Below are positions 22,903 through 32,200 of a stretch of 64,000 nt of DNA, one piece after another. The notes under the pieces are model-generated. The model made no database searches, had not been told where the DNA came from, and saw nothing but the letters and a program-made list of their open reading frames with translations. The stretch spans positions 6,449,467 through 6,513,466 of the forward strand of contig NC_054748.1 in NCBI RefSeq assembly GCF_018143015.1, in the 5' to 3' direction. Both the position numbers and the translations under genes were made by a program. The stretch is from Lytechinus variegatus. Its lineage: Eukaryota > Echinodermata > Echinoidea > Temnopleuroida > Toxopneustidae. Every line of letters begins with the position of its first letter. The stretch's first letter is position 1.

Positions 22903-22977
22903 ATTTTGGATGGTACGTCTTGTGTGCAACGGTACGAATGTGTGACATTCAGCCTCCCATTTGATCGCGTACAATAT
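22903..22977 (+). repeat. Unit X copy 1, right part
   Basis: attttggatggtacgtcttg to ttgatcgcgtac, resuming unit X after the foldback; it runs directly into the second hairpin. Confidence 0.75.
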
Positions 22978-23140
22978 ACAAATAGCGAATAGGCATGAGT
23001 GCGATGGTGCGAGATTTCGCATGAGGTGAAAGAAAGATGCTCTATTCAACGAGGCGTTAGCCGAGTTGAATAGAGCTTTCTTTCTTTCACCGAATGCGAA
23101 ATCTCGCACCATTGCACGAATAAGAATATTCGCTATTTGT
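22978..23140. mobile_element. 163 bp near-perfect hairpin, copy 2
   Basis: Almost base-for-base the same as 18404-18567 and in the same orientation, so hairpin and unit X were duplicated together rather than inverted. Confidence 0.88.
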
Positions 23141-23327
23141 GTTGTACAACGCCTCGGAATCTAGCGAAAATATGAAAAAACAAGAGTTTTTCCCTCCAGT
23201 AATCTATGAAAAGGGAGCAAAAATATTGAAAGCGAAAAGCAAAATCCCACAAGCCGGGCCCACAAGCGCACATGACCTTGGACAGCGTTGCGCATTTAGC
23301 CAGCAAGCTGTACGCGCATTGTCACCT
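23141..23327 (+). repeat. Unit X copy 2, left part
   Basis: gttgtacaacgcctcggaat to cgcattgtcacct, with small indels relative to copy 1 (loss of 'ca' in aaaacaagag, loss of ggcggg). Interrupted by the LINE, it resumes at 28807. Confidence 0.8.
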
Positions 23328-23763
23328 GTCTGGACGTGTTTTCTTTTTGCTCCAAGATTGACGTCATTTAATCATTAATCTTCGAAATCGTTAAAAAACT
23401 TGTGTATCAATGTTGAGATCTCGTTCTGAGGCTTCCGTTGGTGACACTGGTTTTTGGAGTTTTTAAAGGATTTAATCTTGAAAACACAGTTAATACCCAT
23501 TTTTGAGGATTCTGTAAACGGACTGTGACCAAGAGAAGAGACAGTTGCATCCACATATCCTAGCAACGTAAAGCCAGGGTGCGTATCATACCAGCTCCAT
23601 CTTCATCAGCGCATCAAATTGTGGATACAACGCAGACTGGTTGGCAACCGTTGATGCACCTGCTTGTAACTGTCTAGACGTCTTACACCTGTTGCACCTG
23701 TAGCGCACACAACCTGTCGCGCACAACCACCCATCTTAACACTGACCTTATTGTGACGTCATA

Positions 23764-24594
23764 ATGGCATCAGGAAATAGATTTGACGTGCTTGATGACG
23801 AAGTGGCTATGAAAGCACCGCCCCCAAATATAGAGGAGGCCGTCACCTATGCTGTAGCTGCCGCAACTAGTGGAAAGGAGAGGCCAAAGGGGAAATCTGA
23901 TCTTTCTGATGGTGATATGCAAAATATAATCACGAAGGTTCTGATGGCCATACAACCGGTTATCATCCAGGCAGTGACTCAGGCTGTCAAGGTGGCTGTG
24001 ACAACTGCGATAGAGCAGATGAGACCAACGCCGTTGCCATCTCACCCATCTCAACAAGTGAAGCTGGAAAATGATATCGATCGTCTAGAGCAATATGGTC
24101 GGCGGGAAAATGTACGAGTTTACGGCGTGCCGGAAACAGATGGAGAGAACACCACCGAGAAGGTAGTAGCTTTGGCGAGGAGGATCAATGTTAACATCAC
24201 CGCAGACGACATCAGTGTGAGTCATCGTCTGCCCACATCAAAGCGGCGAGGACCCTCTACTCCCAGCAAGCAAGAACGACATAGGCCCATCATCGTGAAG
24301 TTTGTCAGACGGGAGCGGAAAGTTGAGCTAATGAGGAGTAAGCGACGCTTAAGAGAGAACGACCAACTCAGAGGGATCTACATCGAGGAAGACCTGACTG
24401 CCCAAAGAGCCAAGCTTTTCCACGCAATTCGAAGAGCAGAAAGCACCAAGAAAATCTGGACGATCGATGGCCGCATTCATTGCGTTGTTGCAAAGAATGG
24501 GAAGGAGGATAAATACATAGTGGAGACAGGTGATGATCTCTTCCGCCTTGGATGGACTGAAGATCAGTTAAAGAAATTCTCACTGTCAAAATAG
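23764..24594 (+). CDS. LINE ORF1 protein, 276 aa, nucleic-acid-binding
   Basis: Begins ATG in atcataATGGCATC after a roughly 430 bp leader. Residues 50-105 are helical and hydrophobic (IQPVIIQAVTQAVKVAVTTA), followed by a short coiled segment VKLENDIDRLEQYGRRENVR. RRENVRVYGVPE at 113-124 is the start of the RRM-like domain seen in ORF1 proteins of L1/Tx1/CR1-type LINEs; a basic C-terminal region follows (VRRERKVELMRSKRRLREN, then KIWTIDGRIHCVV). ORF1 proteins of this kind bind element RNA and form the transposition particle; that role is family knowledge. No zinc knuckle is visible. It ends SLSK-UAG and the same frame continues open into ORF2. Confidence 0.88.
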   Translation: MASGNRFDVLDDEVAMKAPPPNIEEAVTYAVAAATSGKERPKGKSDLSDGDMQNIITKVLMAIQPVIIQAVTQAVKVAVTTAIEQMRPTPLPSHPSQQVKLENDIDRLEQYGRRENVRVYGVPETDGENTTEKVVALARRINVNITADDISVSHRLPTSKRRGPSTPSKQERHRPIIVKFVRRERKVELMRSKRRLRENDQLRGIYIEEDLTAQRAKLFHAIRRAESTKKIWTIDGRIHCVVAKNGKEDKYIVETGDDLFRLGWTEDQLKKFSLSK

Positions 24595-27500
24595 GAATTA
24601 GCAGGTACCATTCTATCTGATGATTTGGATTTGGGTTTGAATAATAACTTCAAGATATTAGGGCTAAATGTATGTGGTCTAAAGAAAAAACTTGATCTTG
24701 GTATACTAGAGTGCTATATAAAAGATTTTGATTTTATATGTTTATCTGAAACTAGATCTCAATACATTGACCTGCCACTGATTGACTATACGATGATTTG
24801 TAAAGAGAATAATGACAAATCTTCCCCACGTCTTGGTGGACACCATGGCTTATGTATCATTTTCAAACAATGTTTGAGAAATTATGTTGAACAACTAGAT
24901 GTAAATGTTTTCAAAAGTGATTCTGTCCTTTGGCTCAAAGTGAATAAAGGTGCTTATGGCTTTGCTTTTATAATTGGTGCGGTATATATGCCACATGAAA
25001 ATTCTAAATACTACGATGATGATTTATTTGAAGATATTATATATGATTTAATGAAAATTAATGGTACCCTGGGGTTGCCAGTTTGTTTGATAGGAGATTT
25101 CAATGCAAGATCAGGATCACTAATAGATTATATTGAAGATGATGACTCTACCTTTTCTGTTAATGTCATTTTGTCGGCAGATAATGCAGACATGCCCTCA
25201 ACTTGTTCTTATCCACCAAGATCTAACGAAGACAAGTTTGTAAATGCTAACGGTCGCAAACTGATTAATCTATGTCAAGCTACTGACATGCACATTGTAA
25301 ATGGCCGCTTTGGGCAAGATTTTGGTAAGGGTGCATTAACCTGCGCCGACGCAAGCACAGTTGACTATTGTATTGTCTCTGCAAATTTCATTGATCATAT
25401 TGAAGACTTTACTGTTGATAACTTTGAAAAATGTCTGTCAGATAAACACAGTCCAATATTTGTTTCCATGAAATATGTTAAGAAAAAAATATTTCCAGAA
25501 GAGAAGAGTCATTACACCAATAACGATAATGATTCTCACTTGAAAAAGAAATATTATAAATGGAATTCAGAATTAACTCACACATTTGCAAACTCCTTAG
25601 ATGAAGATGAAATAAACAAAATATTAGAAATGATAGAGGTTACTAGAAATATGCCCCAAACTAGTATTCAATCTGTCAATGATATAGTAAATCAAATAAA
25701 ACAAGTATATTTTAAGGCTGCAACTCTATGTGGTATGTCACGGCAGAAAAAAACTGGCACGACTGTTACCACTGCATCTCCGAAAATGAAGCCTTGGTTT
25801 GATAAAGAATGTAAGAACTTGAGAAAGAATTTCTTAACATTAAGAAATAGAATTAAAAAATGTAGAAATGAAAATATGAAAATGGAAATGGAATTAGTTT
25901 TGAATACCTTACGCAAACAATACAAAACAGTTTTGAAGAAGAAAAAGTCAAAATATGTTTCTGACCTTCAGGACAATTTGAGGAAAGTAAAAAATAATAA
26001 CATTGGCGACCTTTGGAAATATCTTAGCAAGGCGAATTCCAAGCCCAAGAATCGTGCAAATGTATCAATTGATTCTTTCAAAGATTTTTTTGAATTACTG
26101 AATAAAGGAGACGATGTTAAAAACAGACGCACTATAGATGAGGAATCAACACTTAATGAAGCAAATTGTTTCAGCCTTGAACTAAATTATCCAATTTTGG
26201 AAGAGGAGATAGAAAATCAATTAAAGAAGCTTAAAAATAACAAATCATCCGGTGATGATTTAGTATTAAATGAAATGATAAAGTATAGCAGCAAACCTAT
26301 GATGAAACTGCTCACAAAGCTGTTTAACTTAATACTGGATTGTGGCAAAGTTCCCACAGACTGGACAATAGGTATCCTTTGCCCAATATACAAAAAGAAG
26401 GGTTCAGTGAATGAACCAGATAACTATCGTCCAATTACATTGTTAAGTTGCTTAGGTAAACTGTTCACATCTATTTTGAATAACCGAATTTCTTTATATT
26501 TTGATATTTGCAACCTGATGGGTGAAGAACAGGCAGGATTTCGTGAGGATTATTGTACTCTAGATCATATATTTACTCTTTACAGTCTGATAGATATATA
26601 TCTATCTCAAAAGAAAAGAATTTATTGCGCATTCATTGATTATAAGAAAGCATTCGATTCTGTAAAAAGACATTTATTGTGGTCTAAAATACTTAAGTAT
26701 AACATCAATGGCAAAATTCTCAAGGTGATCCAAAATATGTATGAAAACGCAAAATCTTATGTTATGAGCAATGGACAACGGTCTGAGTTCTTTGAATGTA
26801 ATATAGGAGTAAGACAGGGAGATAATCTATCTCCATTATTATTTGCAATCTTTATCAATGATTTTGACAATACATTGAGAAAAAATTGCAATGGTGTTAA
26901 TTTACTTACGAATGGCCTGAAAGAAAAACTCCTCGAGAGAAATATATGTGTATATCTTAAGTTATTTACCCTATTATACGCTGATGACACCATTGTATTA
27001 GCAGAATCTGAAAATGATCTCCAAGAAGCATTAAATGCTGTCTACAAATACTGTGAAGATTGGTCGTTGAATGTAAATATACAAAAAACAAAAATTGTCG
27101 TATTCTCTCGTGGTAAGATCCGCAATTTACCCATCATTACTTTCAATAATCAACAGCTAGAGGTTGTTGATGAGTATACATATCTTGGAACAGTTTTGAA
27201 TTATAATAACCGCTTTTCGAAAGCTCGGAAAAAACAAATAAGTCAAGCACAAAAAGCATTGTTCAGTTTACGTTCCAAATCAATAAAGTTGAGTTTACCA
27301 GTTGATATTGAATTAGAATTGTTTGAAAAATTGGTACTTCCGATTTTGTTATATGGAAGTGAGTTGTGGGGTCTTGAAAGTAATCTTCAAGATGTTGAAA
27401 TGTTTCAAAGTCGTTATTATAAACGTCTTCTTCATGTGAGTAAATTTACTGCAAATTGCATGACATATGGAGAGGTCGGTAAACACAGTATCAAGAAACT

Positions 27501-28161
27501 AATTGAGTGCAGAATGTTAAACTTTTGGATTAAAATAATCGAGAGCAAAACATCAAAATTGTCCCATACTGTTTACGATATTCTGAAAATAATGTTTGAT
27601 CTGAATATATATCGAAACCCGTGGCTAGTAAAAATAAAAAATACATTGGATAAATTAGGCTTATCTTACCTTTGGTTTGATAATCAGCCAATAAATCCAC
27701 GGTGGTTCAAAGCAACAATTAAAACACGATTGGACGATATATACTCTCAAAATTGGCATGCTGAAATGTTTTCTAATTCACTGTGCTTAAACTATCGCAT
27801 TTTCAAAGAAAATTGCAGTTGTGAATTATCTCTTCTAAAATTGCCTTTCAAATACAGAATTACTTTAACAAGATTCCGGTGTGGAAACCACCGTCTGCCA
27901 ATAACATCTGGTAGATTTGCAAATATTGAGCGATCACAGAGAATATGCACTATATGTAATACATCAAAGCTGGGTGATGAATTTCATTATTTGTTCGAGT
28001 GCCCTGCATTTCTTACAGCAAGAAAGAAATATATTGATGGTTCCTATACAAGCCGTCCAAATGCATTGAAAATGTTTAAGCTTTTCAATTCTTCCAAAAT
28101 GTCAACATTAATAAATTTATCAAAATTTTGTAGCATTATAATGGATAAGTTTAATAAATAA
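24595..28161 (+). CDS. LINE ORF2 protein: APE endonuclease, reverse transcriptase, zinc-knuckle C-terminus
   Basis: Coordinates start at the first codon after the ORF1 UAG; residue numbers below count from the TTG at 24625 (1178 codons). APE-type endonuclease at 8-295: LNVCGL (N15), LSETR (E42), GDFNARSG, and SDKHSPIF at its end. RT: NNKSSGDDLVLNEM, DNYRPITLLSCLGKLFTS, QAGFREDYCTLDHI, FIDYKKAFDSV (Asp 672), GVRQGDNLSPLLFAIF, catalytic YADD at 785-788, then LNVNIQKTKIVVFSRG and YLGTVLNYNNRF. The C-terminus has FRCGNHRLPITSGRF and a CX2CX9HX4C finger (C1108, C1111, H1121, C1126). All key residues are present, so it looks functional. Oddity: same frame as ORF1 after one UAG, and no AUG until about codon 57, beyond N15 and E42. 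Confidence 0.92.
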   Translation, partial: ELAGTILSDDLDLGLNNNFKILGLNVCGLKKKLDLGILECYIKDFDFICLSETRSQYIDLPLIDYTMICKENNDKSSPRLGGHHGLCIIFKQCLRNYVEQLDVNVFKSDSVLWLKVNKGAYGFAFIIGAVYMPHENSKYYDDDLFEDIIYDLMKINGTLGLPVCLIGDFNARSGSLIDYIEDDDSTFSVNVILSADNADMPSTCSYPPRSNEDKFVNANGRKLINLCQATDMHIVNGRFGQDFGKGALTCADASTVDYCIVSANFIDHIEDFTVDNFEKCLSDKHSPIFVSMKYVKKKIFPEEKSHYTNNDNDSHLKKKYYKWNSELTHTFANSLDEDEINKILEMIEVTRNMPQTSIQSVNDIVNQIKQVYFKAATLCGMSRQKKTGTTVTTASPKMKPWFDKECKNLRKNFLTLRNRIKKCRNENMKMEMELVLNTLRKQYKTVLKKKKSKYVSDLQDNLRKVKNNNIGDLWKYLSKANSKPKNRANVSIDSFKDFFELLNKGDDVKNRRTIDEESTLNEANCFSLELNYPILEEEIENQLKKLKNNKSSGDDLVLNEMIKYSSKPMMKLLTKLFNLILDCGKVPTDWTIGILCPIYKKKGSVNEPDNYRPITLLSCLGKLFTSILNNRISLYFDICNLMGEEQAGFREDYCTLDHIFTLYSLIDIYLSQKKRIYCAFIDYKKAFDSVKRHLLWSKILKYNINGKILKVIQNMYENAKSYVMSNGQRSEFFECNIGVRQGDNLSPLLFAIFINDFDNTLRKNCNGVNLLTNGLKEKLLERNICVYLKLFTLLYADDTIVLAESENDLQEALNAVYKYCEDWSLNVNIQKTKIVVFSRGKIRNLPIITFNNQQLEVVDEYTYLGTVLNYNNRFSKARKKQISQAQKALFSLRSKSIKLSLPVDIELELFEKLVLPILLYGSELWGLESNLQDVEMFQSRYYKRLLHVSKFTANCMTYGEVGKHSIKKLIECRMLNFWIKIIESKTSKLSHTVYDILKIMFDLNIYRNPWLVKIKNTLDKLGLSYLWFDNQPINPRWFKATIKTRLDDIYSQNWHAEMFSNSLCLNYRIFKENCSCELSLLKLPFKYRITLTRFRCGNHRLPITSGRFANIERSQRICTICNTSKLGDEFHYLFECPAFLTARKKYIDGSYTSRPNALKMFKLFNSSKMSTLINLSKFCSIIMDKFNK

Positions 28162-28795
28162 ACAAATAAAATATTTATGTTAACATTTTCTATTTGAAAA
28201 CACGTTCATGTATATATGTATATAAAAAAATAATTAGGTAAAGGATAAATTAAATTTTAATTCTCTCTAATTTCTTAAAATAAATTTTTATCAATTTTTA
28301 TGCCAAAGTCCAATATAATTATATATATAACCACGTTAAATACACATATCGGTGCCTTTGCATTGCAGTTCCAACTTTTTCAATTCTATAACACGCATTC
28401 ATTCGTTTTATTTATTATCATTGTTAGTACTGTTTCTTTTAAAAATTATTGTTATTACAATCATTTGTCTTTTTGTTCTTTTCTTTTTTCTCTCTCTCTT
28501 CCCCTTTTGTTTTTCCTTCTTTTCCTATTTTGTCTCTCCTCCTTCTCTCACCAATTGATTTAGAGACACATCATTCCTTTTACTTTTACGTCTCTAAAGT
28601 AATTTCATGTAGTATTTATCCAATTACTCTGTAACATGTGATTGTATATATTTGTAAATACTTTGTAAATATAATTGAAATGATTTTGAATATGTTATGT
28701 TCTGTATGATAATATCCCCAATACCCGAATTAGGGTGACATGGGTAAATAAATCATTGTCATCATTGTCATCATTGTCATTGTCATCATTGTCAT
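28162..28795 (+). other. LINE 3' UTR and ATCATTGTC tail
   Basis: AT-rich, with a TTTTTCTCTCTCTT tract, ending gggtgacatgggtaaataaatcattgtc and about six copies of the 9-mer atcattgtc (one shortened). Confidence 0.85.
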
Positions 28796-28968
28796 CATTG
28801 TCACCTTATTCAATGAAATCGCATTGTGACGTCACCTCCTAAAGCCGTGCAATGGTACATTTTGGACGGTACATTTTGGATGGTACGTCTTGTGTGCAAC
28901 GGTACGAATGTGTGACATTCAGCCTCCCATTTGATCGCGTACAACTAGCTAAGTAGGCGTTGTACAAC
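28796..28968 (+). repeat. Unit X copy 2, right part
   Basis: ccttattcaatgaaatcgca to taagtaggcgttgtacaac. Its final bases mirror the unit's start (gttgtacaacgcct against aggcgttgtacaac), suggesting that unit X has short inverted termini. The 23 bp phrase agctaagtaggc.ttgtacaa occurs twice in tandem (28946-28992). Confidence 0.75.
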
Positions 28969-28992
28969 AAGCTAAGTAGGCATTGTACAATA

Positions 28993-29155
28993 TCCAATGA
29001 AGCGCATAGGGACGCATTTGGCAGTGATATGCGCTATATAAGCATGTTGGTATTATTATTATTATGATCAGAATCACGAATGCAAATTACACTCACGATT
29101 ACAATAGCAATCACCATTACAATGATGATTCAAGATTTACGTGTGAAAAGGCCCC
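28993..29155 (+). mobile_element. SINE-1 3' end displaced from 18187 copy, plus MITE-like right end
   Basis: aagcgcatagggacgcattt...gcgctatataagcatg and attattattatt are the standard SINE-1 end. After it, 29066-29154 ends tttacgtgtgaaaaggcc, a possible inverted partner of gccctttcacacggtaaa at 18068. Confidence 0.55.
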
Positions 29156-29190
29156 AAATCAAGCCATATGCTAACATTTACAAAGATCCT

Positions 29191-29530
29191 ACTTAAAGGA
29201 TAAGTCCGCCATAAAAAATGATTTGAACAACAAGCATGTTATACCACTGATAATTTCATCAAATTTGGATGTAAAATAAGAAAGTAAAGTTTCGCCTAAA
29301 ATATAGTTCCGCAAAACACAATATGAACTTGCCGGTTTGTATTCAAATGTGGGGACTGATGACGTCGCTCACTCTACTTTTGTATTTATTATATGGAATA
29401 TTCTAATTTTCTCCTCATTGTGCCGTGAAGTAAAAATTTATTTTTCCCCGAACATGTGGAATTATGATTGTTTTAGGGTTCAGTCAAAACTGTTTTTTTA
29501 TTGTCAAATCTGTAAAAAAAAATAACAAAG
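29191..29530. mobile_element. Truncated TTAA MITE, family C
   Basis: Starts cTTAAaggataagtccgcca and shares gataatttcatcaaatttgg and atatggaatattctaatttt-type text with 11009-11600, but the right terminus is not found. Confidence 0.65.
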
Positions 29531-29729
29531 ATAACAAAGATGAAATTAGAACAAGAAGAAAAAGAATATGCAACATAATGTAACTTTAATATAAATTATA
29601 ATGTATCTGCATGCCATTACCCCGGTTTTAGCATGTCTACTATTACAAACAAGGTTTGAGTTCATTCACTATATCTGATAAAAGGATAAAATAATAAAAC
29701 ACGTGTTTTTCGAAATCCCAGCCAGACGG

Positions 29730-30047
29730 ATGAAATTTTCGGTTACACTTCGGAATTCCGAAGGTTCGTTATTCCGCAAACGAAATAAGGTTCGTTGTTC
29801 CGAAGGTTCGTTAATCCGAAAACGAAATAAGGTTCGTTGTTCCGAAGGTTCGCTAGTCCGAAAACGAAATAAGGTTCGTTAATCATTTCGTTTTCGAACA
29901 AACGAACCTTCGGAATTACGAACCTCATTTCGTTTTTTGACTTACGAACCTTCGGAAATACGAACCTTCGGAATAACGAACTTTCGGAATTTCCGAACCT
30001 TCGGGATAACGAAGCTTCGGAATTACGAATGTATGCGAAATTTTCAA
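29730..30047. repeat. TTCCGAAGGTTCGTTA foldback/tandem repeat
   Basis: Left half has three direct copies of ccgaaggttcgttattccg plus aaacgaaataagg; the right half has the inverse (cgaaccttcggaa.tacgaa) at least five times. Edges tgaaattttcgg and cgaaattttca are inverted. Spacing is about 18-43 bp. A diverged scrap is at 39690-39770. Highly self-complementary; non-coding. Confidence 0.8.
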
Positions 30048-30375
30048 TAAAATTGTCAAATATTATTTTCTTAATGGAATAAAACACCTTTCATAAAATG
30101 GAACGAAAATGTCAAGATAAATCTTTTTGAAGGAAGTTTGGCATAAAAAATCAAAGGTGTAAGATAATTCAATTTTTCAGTGTTTTGATTTCGGGTGACG
30201 ATAGTGGATTACTATATCAAATAGTGACTGGAAAATCATGTTGTTCAGTTCTTAGGAGGATTTTTTTCCAGTTAATGGAACATGAATCAACGGCCACTTC
30301 ACTTCACAGTATCGCATTTTTAAAACGCTTTTTGCACTATGACACACACACATGACAAAGTTGTACATTTTCTTT

Positions 30376-30552
30376 TTAAGGGGAAGTTCACCCTGACAAA
30401 ATCTCTATTAAGAAAAGGCAAGAAAATTAATAATAAAAAGGTATGAGGAAAATCCATCAAAGATTTACAAATATATTAGATTTTTTGCTACTTTTTTCTT
30501 TTCTTTTTTCCCTTATATTTTTACCGCAAACTTTTCGTCAGGGTGAAGTTTC
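30376..30552. mobile_element. TTAA MITE, family B, internally deleted
   Basis: Starts tTTAAggggaagttcaccct and ends cgtcagggtgaagtttcg; only about 175 bp remain of an element that is 470-520 bp at 42125 and 50344. Confidence 0.7.
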
Positions 30553-30633
30553 GTTTTCACTGAAGTTTCAGTCAGACTTGAAACGTGACTTGAAGCCGAG
30601 AATAGGAACAAGATCTTATTGTCATACCTGGCT

Positions 30634-31104
30634 GGGGCCTGTCTTACAAAGAGTTGCGATTGATCCGATCAATCAAACTATGGAAAGCCAGCCACATCAA
30701 ACATCTAAAGTGAATGTCCATTCAAAATATGTTCAAGATATGATGTATATTCATACATTCATCGTTCTTTTGAATATTATGTGTGCTTCTTTTTGTTAAC
30801 AAAGAACATTGTGCAAATTTACTGTAAAAAAACTTATGACACAGATGGATTTCCAAAGAGTTTACGATTGGTCCGACCAATATCAACTATGGACGGCCAG
30901 CAACCTCGACATCAAATATGTAAGTTTTTTCAAAATATTGATATGTTGTATATTCATACATTCATCGTTGTCTTCAAGTTGAAGACTCTATGTGTTTCTT
31001 TATCTAGTTTACTAAGGAGATTAAGCAAAATCCTTTTAGAAAAAATGGTATGGGTGGATTTCCATACAGTTGAGATGAACTGGGACAATCGTAACTCTTA
31101 AAGA
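30634..31104. mobile_element. MITE H with two internal direct repeats of about 200 bp
   Basis: Ends ttacaaagagttgcgattg (30645) and caatcgtaactcttaaag (31087) are inverted. Inside, two direct copies start gag.t.cgattg.tccgacca/atc..ctatgga (30651, 30858) and each ends ttcatacattcatcgttgtc-like (30758, 30956). Confidence 0.65.
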
Positions 31105-31988
31105 CGGTGGCTTTTGTTCTCTTTCTTTTATCTGATTAAACCAGGGATGAGTATGTTTATCTACTCCCATGCAGCGCTAGACATTCATTTTGTTTGCTTT
31201 TATTATTTACATTTCCATTTTTTTTTCGTTGTGGTTTGAACGCTCAACACATCTGCGATATGCCAAGAATTTTTCGATATTGGATGTTTTCAAAGGCATG
31301 CTCTGGTAATGTTGTGATTTCAGTTTCAGTTTTATTTTTACTTTTTTTATTGACTTAATATATCAAATAATTTATTATGATATCCTTGCCATGGGCTAAT
31401 TAAAATAGATAAATATAGAATAAATGCCAAATATATGAATGAAGCATATACACCATTTTCTTTCCATATAAACTATTATATTTATTTTCATTGTTATTTT
31501 TTTTTTGAGGGGGTCTTTACTCTGAATGAGCCCCCCCCCCCTTCATCTCCCAATCCCTCCACCCCTTTGTCACCTTCCCTCTTTCCATCCCTCCATTCTC
31601 CTTCCCTTCCACCTCACTCTCTAACCAGTTTTATTCCTATCCCTCTTTCTGTTTCGCTAGCTCCTTGCCTTTCTGTAAATGCCTCTTGGAATTTTCTGTC
31701 AATTAATATACATTTTCACCGTTTTTTTCATGTTTTTCTTCTCGTTTAATACTGTTTCCCTTCTCAGCACTCCACTATCCCCCTAGTTTTGTCTATTAAA
31801 TTATGCCTGTTCATATCAATCAATATTTTTTATGAAAGGGGCTTTAACAGTCGATCTTGCGATCGTTTGCGATCATCTGGTCGTCATGGTCGTAATGTTG
31901 CACACAATCGCAACGGTTGTAAGCATGTAGTCGCACCACCATTTTTTATTTTATTCAAGCAGGTATTTCTGGATTTATTAATAAATCA
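31105..31988. other. No recognised gene; CT-rich tract
   Basis: 31530-31640 is a C/T-rich stretch beginning with a C homopolymer. The remainder is AT-rich with no feature I can support. Confidence 0.4.
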
Positions 31989-32200
31989 GGGGGTGTTTCA
32001 CAAAGATTTAAGTATGACTTAGGTCGCACTTAAATGTCGACGCGTACAAGATATGCAACGCGCAATCTTATTGATCAATACGCAGTAGTGCGCGTCCTCT
32101 TGGCATGATCTGACCAATGCTGTCATGCCTTTTATACTGCGCGCAACTAGGCATTTAAGTGCGACTCTAAGTCATACTTAAATCTTTGTGAAACACCCCC
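31989..32200. mobile_element. MITE I, 212 bp, TIRs near 48 bp
   Basis: gggggtgtttcacaaagatt at the left is matched by aatctttgtgaaacaccccc at the right, with pairing continuing through taagtatgactta and gtcgcacttaaatg. The interior has gcgcgtcc/ctgcgcgc. No coding capacity. Confidence 0.9.

Larger units (their letters stand above)
18827..22907. mobile_element. Giant foldback element, 4.07 kb, ATTTT target duplication
   Basis: Ends agtctggtc (18832) and gaccagact (22902) are inverted; atttt flanks both sides (18827-18831, 22903-22907), and the uninterrupted target is seen in unit X copy 2 (ggtacattttggatggtacg at 28868-28887). The outer arms, roughly 18832-19870 and 21880-22902, are inverted copies of about 1 kb, and similarity resumes further in (poly-G runs, gtattaatcaccttca). 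Each arm contains four or more tandem copies of a roughly 157 bp unit marked by gttgccatggtaac and atgaaatttggcacacacat. No transposase frame; identical short open frames in both arms are mirror images. The architecture matches foldback elements such as those described from sea urchins (family knowledge; the name is not asserted). Confidence 0.85.
23317..28806 (+). mobile_element. Near-complete non-LTR retrotransposon (LINE) with 11 bp TSD
   Basis: The 11 bp cattgtcacct lies at 23317-23327 and 28796-28806. Between them are a 430 bp 5' leader, ORF1 (23764-24594), ORF2 (24595 or 24625 to 28161), an AT-rich 3' UTR with a CT-rich tract (28470-28550), and a tail of atcattgtc units (28750-28795). 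Unit X copy 1 shows the unoccupied site (gcgcattgttaccttattc near 18750). The presence of both long frames and close TSDs indicates a young insertion. Jockey/CR1-type superfamily by domain order; precise clade undetermined. Confidence 0.9.

Noticed and set aside
29743..30087. 114-codon frame with repeated ENE/RNNEPYFVFGL units
   Set aside because: Encoded by the TTCCGAAGG array; repeated peptide reflects the DNA repeat.
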